Assembly: GCA_964017155.1 (NCBI GenBank)
Contig: OZ024861.1
Coordinates: 29,771,777-29,835,776 of the forward strand
Direction: 5' to 3'
DNA length: 64,000 bases
Source of the DNA: Oasisia sp. SBJ-2009
Taxonomy: Eukaryota > Annelida > Polychaeta > Sabellida > Siboglinidae
Part shown: positions 1-64,000 of the stretch, in pieces
Layout: the number at the start of each line of letters is the position of its first letter
Numbering within the stretch: the stretch's first letter is position 1
The notes under the pieces: generated by a model
Database searches by the model: none
The model's input: the letters and a program-made list of their open reading frames with translations, nothing else
What the model was told of the DNA's origin: nothing
Made by a program: the position numbers and the translations under genes

Positions 1-349
1 GCTATTTGTATAATGATAATTTCCACCTCGTTCATTTGTCGACAACTCCCTTCTCCCTCAAGGGCTCGACGGATCCCTCGGTCGCGACCAGATGCCATAT
101 AATACAGTCGTAGGTCTCACTTAACGTGACACTGGACATGACTCGACTACCTAGTTGTCAGTAACAAACTAGGTCCAGGCAGCTGCTCGAAAGAGGCAAT
201 CTGCATATAAAACAGTTGTTAAGACGCGACTGAGTGATGCACCAGTTTCCAACCATACTCTTTGTGTCCGTTGTTATTCTGTAATGTTTGCATAATGGTA
301 TTTACTAACTTTATAATTTTTTAATGATTTGATAAACAATTACTTTAGA
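1..349. other. Unassigned sequence
   Basis: Positions 1-300 are less AT-rich than what follows and look single-copy. A minus-strand open stretch at about 110-1 has no midasin-like motif. I see no supported feature. Confidence 0.4.
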
Positions 350-770
350 AACAAAACATTACTAGGGATGCATTTAAACAATTAGCTTACAAAGAAAACA
401 TTAATAAGGATGTGTTTAAATATTTATAAATAAAACAGTTAGTTTAGAAACAAAACATTAATAAGGATGTATTTAAATATTTAAACAGTTAGCCTAGAAA
501 CAAAACATAAATAAAGGATGTATTTAAATATTTTAAAATAAAACAGTTAGCTTACAAACAAAACATTAATATTAATAATAGGGATGTATTTAAATATTTA
601 AACAATTAGCTTACAAACAAAACATTAATAAGGATGTATTTAAATATTTATTAATAAAACAGTTTGCTTACAAACAAAACATTAATAGGGATGTATTTAA
701 ATATTTAAACAATTAACTTACAAACAAAACATTAATAAGGATGTATTTAAATATTTTAAAATAAAATAGT
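350..770. repeat. AT-rich minisatellite, 50-63 bp unit
   Basis: About eight imperfect units built on AACAAAACATTAATAAGGAT followed by GTATTTAAATATTT and a variable AACAGTTAGCTTAC segment. Unit length varies by insertion of short A/T runs. Confidence 0.9.
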
Positions 771-1159
771 AATGATACCTAAGAGTCTATGACAAGTACA
801 ATTTATCTACAAATAAGTAACATATTTAAAAGTAGCTACGTTAAACCTCCATCACAGTTGATATTTAAAAATTTGTATATTTACATTATTACACTTATAC
901 ACCACTGTAACTAAAAGCTAAAGAGGGCCATTAACTAGATTATATCTATAGAACATCTACAGCTGAGATTACCCTCGATTTTCAGCTAATCCAGCATACA
1001 AAATCCCCGACTATTGTACTACGAGTAATCATTTATAGTACAAATGTCTTGTTGCTCTGATTCCAATAACAATCAGTTGGCCATACACGAAGAATGAATG
1101 AGTTAACGTATGCCCTTTAGCAAGGTCAGACAGAGGTGGGAAAAACAACATTTATTATG

Positions 1160-1640
1160 AAAAAACAGGGACAAGTTCAGCTGTTTCATCCAAACATGTT
1201 CCAGGAGGGCTCCTCATTTACTGGTCATGTGGCATGCCTACAACCATGAGATTTTATTTTCTTTCTTATTATTTTATGTGTGGTTTTACTGTTGCATATT
1301 TATATTTGTATGCGACACAGGCATAATTGTAATTTCCATTTTGGGATTAATAAAGTATTCTTATTCAATTTTTTTTATTTCCATATCTTTAGTTATTTAT
1401 TTATTTTATTCATCATCGTTAATTCTATACAATATTTAATTAACAGTTTTAATATGAATAATTTAATGTTTCTACTTTTTTTTTATCTGAGAGTTTATTT
1501 TACAGTTGTATTTATTATTATTAATATTAGTTTTAACACATAATAAATAACTTTATATTTTATTGTACAGCGCTTTGAGCATTTTTTGAAAATTGCGCTT
1601 TATAAATAATAAATATTATTATTATCTTTGAAGAACATTA
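1160..1640 (+). mobile_element. LINE 3'-end fragments
   Basis: Two tails side by side. The first (1200-1360) ends ATTTTGGGATTAATAAAGT, the usual LINE tail style. The second (about 1370-1635) is AT-rich and ends CAGCGCTTTGAGC, GCGCTTTATAAATAATAA and a TTA run. The second is an inverted copy of the tail at 33868-34200. 771-1159 between array and tails shows nothing I can name. Confidence 0.65.
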
Positions 1641-2025
1641 CAGAAACTAAGAAGATGAATAAAGGGAGCATAAATTTCCCCCATACAGATTATGCGTGCT
1701 ATGACGGCATTATATTTAATGACAATATTACATTTAACGTAATGATTTCAAACCGAACTTCAATTATCTTCGACCGGTAACTCCGCTGCAATCGGCAGTA
1801 ACGACATAACGACCCAATGGCGGGATGAAAGAACGACGCACACGCGACTGACGCGGGGAGGGGCGTGTAATTATGTAGATTGACGTTTAATCTACTTCAA
1901 ACACGGGAATCACAACGAGATTAGCCCGAACCAGGCCACGGTGGATTCTCGCGTATTTCACGTAATCGCGATCAATACCAGTGGAACAGGCAGCTCCACG
2001 AACTGGTGCAACTCTCACCCAGCTG

Positions 2026-2445
2026 GGGGGGAGGGTGGGGAGGGGTGGGGAGGGGGTGGGGCAGGGGAGGGGTGAGGGGAGGGGTGGCGGGAGGGTGGGG
2101 AGGGGTGAGGGGAGGGGTGGTGGGAGGGTGGGGAGGGGTGAGGGGAGGGGTGGCGGGAGGGTGGGGAGGGGTGAGGGGAGGGGTGGTGGGAGGGTGGGGA
2201 GGGGTGAGGTGGTGGGAGGGTGGGGAGGGGTGAGGGGAGGGGTGGTGGGAGGGTGGGGAGGGGTGAGGGGTGAGGGGAGGGGTGGCGGGAGGGTGGGGAG
2301 GGGTGAGGGGAGGGGTGGCGGGAGGGTGGGGAGGGGTGAGGGGAGGGGTGGCGGGAGGGTGGGGAGGGGTGAGGGGAGGGGTGGCGGGAGGGTGGGGAGG
2401 GGTGAGGGGAGGGGTGGCGGGAGGGTGGGGAGGGGGTGGGGCAGG
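2026..2445. repeat. G-rich 33-bp minisatellite
   Basis: About 12 units with GGGAGGGTGGGGAGGGGTGA and GGGGAGGGGTGGCG. Almost every unit has at least four G-runs, so the plus strand could form G-quadruplexes. All frames are open, giving spurious Pro/Ser- or Gly-rich ORFs. Confidence 0.93.
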
Positions 2446-2460
2446 GCTGCAGGATACAAT

Positions 2461-2730
2461 TGTTGCCAGTCACACATGTTTTGGTGGACACATGGATGTT
2501 AACTGTTAAGCTAGTTTACAAACTTTCAAGTGTGCCTGATGACCTGAAATGGGCTACAAACACACATGACACCATTTACACTCACTTTCAAGGCATAACT
2601 AACAATATCTATGGTTTTGGAAGACCTTTTTTGCGCCTTCATTTTTTTACCCGTCCACTCATATTTCTGTCTGTCCATATTCGTTTTTACCCGTCCAAAT
2701 GATGGGTGGACGGGTCTCTACATAAAGCTA
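2461..2730 (+). repeat. Dispersed repeat, inverted partner of 9296-9570
   Basis: 270 bp starting TGTTGCCAGTCACACATGTT and ending near ACGGGTCTCTACATAAAGCT. The same sequence occurs in the opposite direction at 9296-9570 with moderate divergence, including internal short repeats around ACCCGTCCA. Confidence 0.85.
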
Positions 2731-3560
2731 TGGGGTGAGGAGGGTGAAGGATAGGGTGGGAGTGTAGGTGAGTTAGGGGGTTGTAGAGGGAGGGGGTTAG
2801 TGAGTGGATGGAGGGAGGGGTTAAGAGAAGGGGTGGAGGGAAAGGACAGAGTTGGAGGTGGCAGTAGGCAACAAAGGGTTTGAGGAGTTGGCAGTAGAGG
2901 GTGATGTTGGGTGGGGGGGGGGTACAAGGGTGGGGAGGAAGGAATAGAGGTTAAGGAGGTGAGTTAGGGTGTGGTAGTGGAGGTGGAAGGGTGTAAGGCA
3001 AGGGGGTGTGGAAGGGGGTGATAGCGGGTGAGAGTGGGGATGAAACAGCCAGGGCAGTAAACGGTGTATCTGGGTAGTAGAGAGAGGGGGTGTATTAGGG
3101 TGGTAGAGGGAGGGGGTTGGATAGGGGGATGGATGGAGAAAAGTGATGATATGGCAGTACTAGTGAGGGGGTAGTGACTGTGCAGTTAAGGGATGGGGCA
3201 AGTGAAGGGGTGGTTGAGGGAGGGGGTCATTGGGGGCAGAGGGAGTGAGGGGTGATTAGGGGCAGAGGGGGTGATTGAGAGCAGAGGGGGTGATTGAGGG
3301 CAGAGGGGGTGATTGAGGGCAGAGGGGGTGATTAAGGGCAGAGGGGGTGATTGAGGGGTGATTGAAGGCAGGGGAGTGAGGGATGATTGGGGCAAAGGTG
3401 GTTATTGAGAGCAGAAGGAGTGAGTGAGAGGTGGTTGAGTGAACATATGGTAGATGTAGGGTGTTTGTGGACAGAGGGTACAGTAGATGATGGTGTGGAA
3501 GGAGGGAGAGGGACTTATTGGGAGGGAGGACAGTGGTGTTTATGGAGGGTCGTGGTGTTT
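2731..3560. repeat. Degenerate G-rich region with a 19-bp tandem core
   Basis: GA/GT-rich plus strand with very few C. At 3262-3370 there are five to six clean 19-bp units of GTGATTGAGGGCAGAGGGG. Outside the core, periodicity is weak. Confidence 0.8.
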
Positions 3561-3599
3561 ATATTGGTCATAATGCTATCTAGCGAGAATACAAAAATT

Positions 3600-4412
3600 G
3601 CATCAATAAAAAACACAATGTAAATCTGCTGCTGAAATAAACGTCTGCCTGCAGATTACCTTAGGTAATAATATAATAATAATTATTATGTGTTTTAAAC
3701 AGCCAATCAAAGCACTTCGAGTAAAAAAAATTTATATTAAAAGAACTACTACGATAAAAGCACCACAATTATCCGAAACATGCCATCTTAAATGACACAC
3801 TATTTTCACAAGTTAGCAGTTACAAATTGTAAAACAAATGTGCAATCTAAACCATTGCATTTGCAACTTGGAAATTCATGTCAGATTCATCTCTGGCGAC
3901 AAACGAAATAGGCCTAGTTCTAGGCCAGCCTTAGAATACCTGCAAGAAAACATCACCTAATACGCTGCTGTTTTCAAGCCACGTATAGTAAATCAACCTT
4001 CTAGAGGCTTTCAACTAGGGACACAGACATCCCACATGTGTCAGAAATACCAGGAAGTTGTTCTCTTACAGCATCGCCAAATTAACTCGCATTGACACAG
4101 AAAGAAGCAATTTAGCCCAAGGTTCGCTTCTTCTTTATCTAAATCAACCGTACTACCTGCTCTGCATATGTAGGCCCACCACCCAGATCAATGCCCAATT
4201 GTCACTGAGCTACCATGGAGCATGTTAGCATGATCCTTAGGTCTAATTGGCTGTACCTTATTATTGGGGTACTCCAGTCAGTGAGAGGTTCACAGTATTA
4301 ACTTACACATGTATACTATATTAGTTGTGCCTAGTAAATGTGTACAGAGTTCATTAATAAACAATTGCCCCTGTAGTTATAGTTTAATGATATCAAAAAC
4401 ATGCTATTTTAG
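3600..4412. other. Intronic or downstream sequence, no feature seen
   Basis: No coding block, tandem repeat or recognisable mobile element, apart from short AT runs near 3665. Confidence 0.4.
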
Positions 4413-4668
4413 ATTCAGGGCGCTGCCATCTTCAGATTTTTGCGCCAGTGACGTAAGCCAAATCGTCTACGTAACTGGCGCATTGTTGAAAAAGGAAAGG
4501 ATTGGCGGAATCTTCACTAATAATTGTGATGGTAACGTAAGCAATCCACGACGTACTGGATACATAAAAAACATTGGACAGACGTAGGATGTTCGAATGT
4601 GCATGCGCCAGTGACGTAAGCGGTTTACGTCACTGGCGCATAAGTCTCAAGATGGCAGTGCCCTGAAT
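4413..4668. mobile_element. Foldback/MITE-like element, 256 bp
   Basis: Terminal inverted repeats ATTCAGGGCGCTGCCATCTT (left) and its near-complement ending CCCTGAAT (right). Inside each arm lies TGCGCCAGTGACGTAA or its complement; the right arm forms a palindrome at 4604-4642 (TGACGTAA..TTACGTCA). No coding capacity. Confidence 0.8.
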
Positions 4669-4681
4669 CCAACATGGAGTG

Positions 4682-5190
4682 TTTAAAACAATGAAGGTGA
4701 GACTTTAAAACAATGAAGGTGAGACTTTAAAACAATGAAGGTGAGACTTTAAAACAATGAAGGTGAGACTTTAAAACAATGAAGGTGAGACTTTAAAACA
4801 ATGAAGGTGAGACTTTAAAACAATGAAGGTGAGACTTTAAAACAATGAAGGTGAGACTTTAAAACATTGAAGGTGGGACTTAAAAAACAATGAAGGTGAG
4901 ACTTTAAAACATTGAAGGTGAGACTTAAAAACAATGAAGGTGAGACTTAAAAACAATGAAGGTGAGACTTTAAAACAATGAAGGTGAGACTTAAAAACAT
5001 TGAAGGTGGGACTTAAAAAACAATGAAGGTGAGACTTTAAAACATTGAAGGTGAGACTTAAAAAACAATGAAGGTGAGACTTAAAAAACAATGAAGGTGA
5101 GACTTAAAAAACAATGAAGGTGAGAGTTAAAAACATTGAAGGTGAGACTTAAAAACAATGAAGGTGAGACTTAAAAAACAATGAAGGTCG
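4682..5190. repeat. 22-bp minisatellite
   Basis: About 22 units of AATGAAGGTGAGACTT plus TAAAAC. The units vary mainly in the A-run length and in CATTG versus CAATG. It sits directly beside the foldback element and 250 bp beyond midasin exon 38. Confidence 0.95.
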
Positions 5191-5443
5191 AAGGTGTCTT
5201 CTGTGATGTGGCAGCAGATTATTGTATTTTGAAAACAGCTCCTTAAATGTAATGGCCGGACACTGTTTAATGATGGTTTTTCTTAAGAGCTCTTAATCTC
5301 AGTGAAACGGTCCTTGTTATGAGGATGGAACATGTCGAGTGACATGATCCCAATTTTGCAAAGGATCATGGGAAAGACGGAAAAAAGAGGAGGAAAAAGA
5401 TAAACCAGACAGTTATCACGAGAATAAGTAGTCAATAACACAC

Positions 5444-64000
<58,557 letters not shown>

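Noticed and set aside
1..110. Candidate midasin exon 39 on the minus strand
   Set aside because: The frame is open, but it lacks the expected motifs and I see no convincing acceptor in the right phase.
4682..5190. Possible CRISPR-like array of 22-bp repeats
   Set aside because: Units are contiguous without spacers, and the host is a eukaryote. The same applies to the other short-period arrays.

Overview
This is metazoan nuclear DNA: a spliced gene with short exons and long introns, AT-rich intergenic and intronic sequence, many dispersed LINE and SINE fragments, and an unusual load of minisatellites. The combination of CR1/jockey/RTE-like LINE tails, a tRNA-derived SINE, terminal-inverted-repeat elements and many intronic tandem arrays fits a marine invertebrate (lophotrochozoan or invertebrate deuterostome). 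I cannot narrow the taxon from sequence alone.

The backbone is one gene on the minus strand running through almost the whole window. It is midasin (MDN1; Rea1 in yeast), the giant dynein-like AAA+ ATPase that strips assembly factors from pre-60S ribosomal particles. I could place 38 exons between 64000 and 5444. All have AG/GT boundaries and the reading frame is continuous across every junction, giving about 2,000 codons. They cover the end of the N-terminal domain, AAA1 to AAA5, and the first part of AAA6. The true start codon lies above 64000. The rest of AAA6, the long linker, the D/E-rich region and the MIDAS domain lie below position 1 or outside the window.

The largest intron (6127-21779, 15.7 kb) holds a second gene on the opposite strand. 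It is a single-exon open frame for a rhodopsin-like GPCR of 360 residues at 18943-20025, GC-rich and with degenerate DRY and NPxxY motifs. A 3.2-kb minisatellite with higher-order structure lies directly upstream of it.

The rest is repeats. Tandem arrays lie at 350-770, 2026-2445, 4682-5190, 7286-7765, 10098-11552, 15690-18885, 22270-22850, 29278-29681, 30863-31200, 34505-36490, 37748-37863, 39270-39640, 39868-40480, 52625-54045, 59185-59405, 60598-60692 and 61787-63060. Many of them begin within tens of bases of a midasin splice site, and some overlap it. At least ten 5'-truncated LINE copies end in the same kind of reverse-transcriptase C-terminus. There are three or four copies of a tRNA-derived SINE, three well-preserved copies of a 380-400 bp inverted-repeat element (two with perfect 6-bp target duplications), and several foldback structures. 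The very long low-complexity open frames (poly Ser, Leu-Pro, Glu, Gly-Thr-Gly-Ser, Cys-Ser-Gln and the like) come from these arrays and are not genes.

I found no CRISPR array, rRNA gene, genuine tRNA gene or prokaryotic feature. I saw no convincing undescribed protein system. The most unusual material is the way arrays and partial exon or splice-site duplications cluster against midasin exons.
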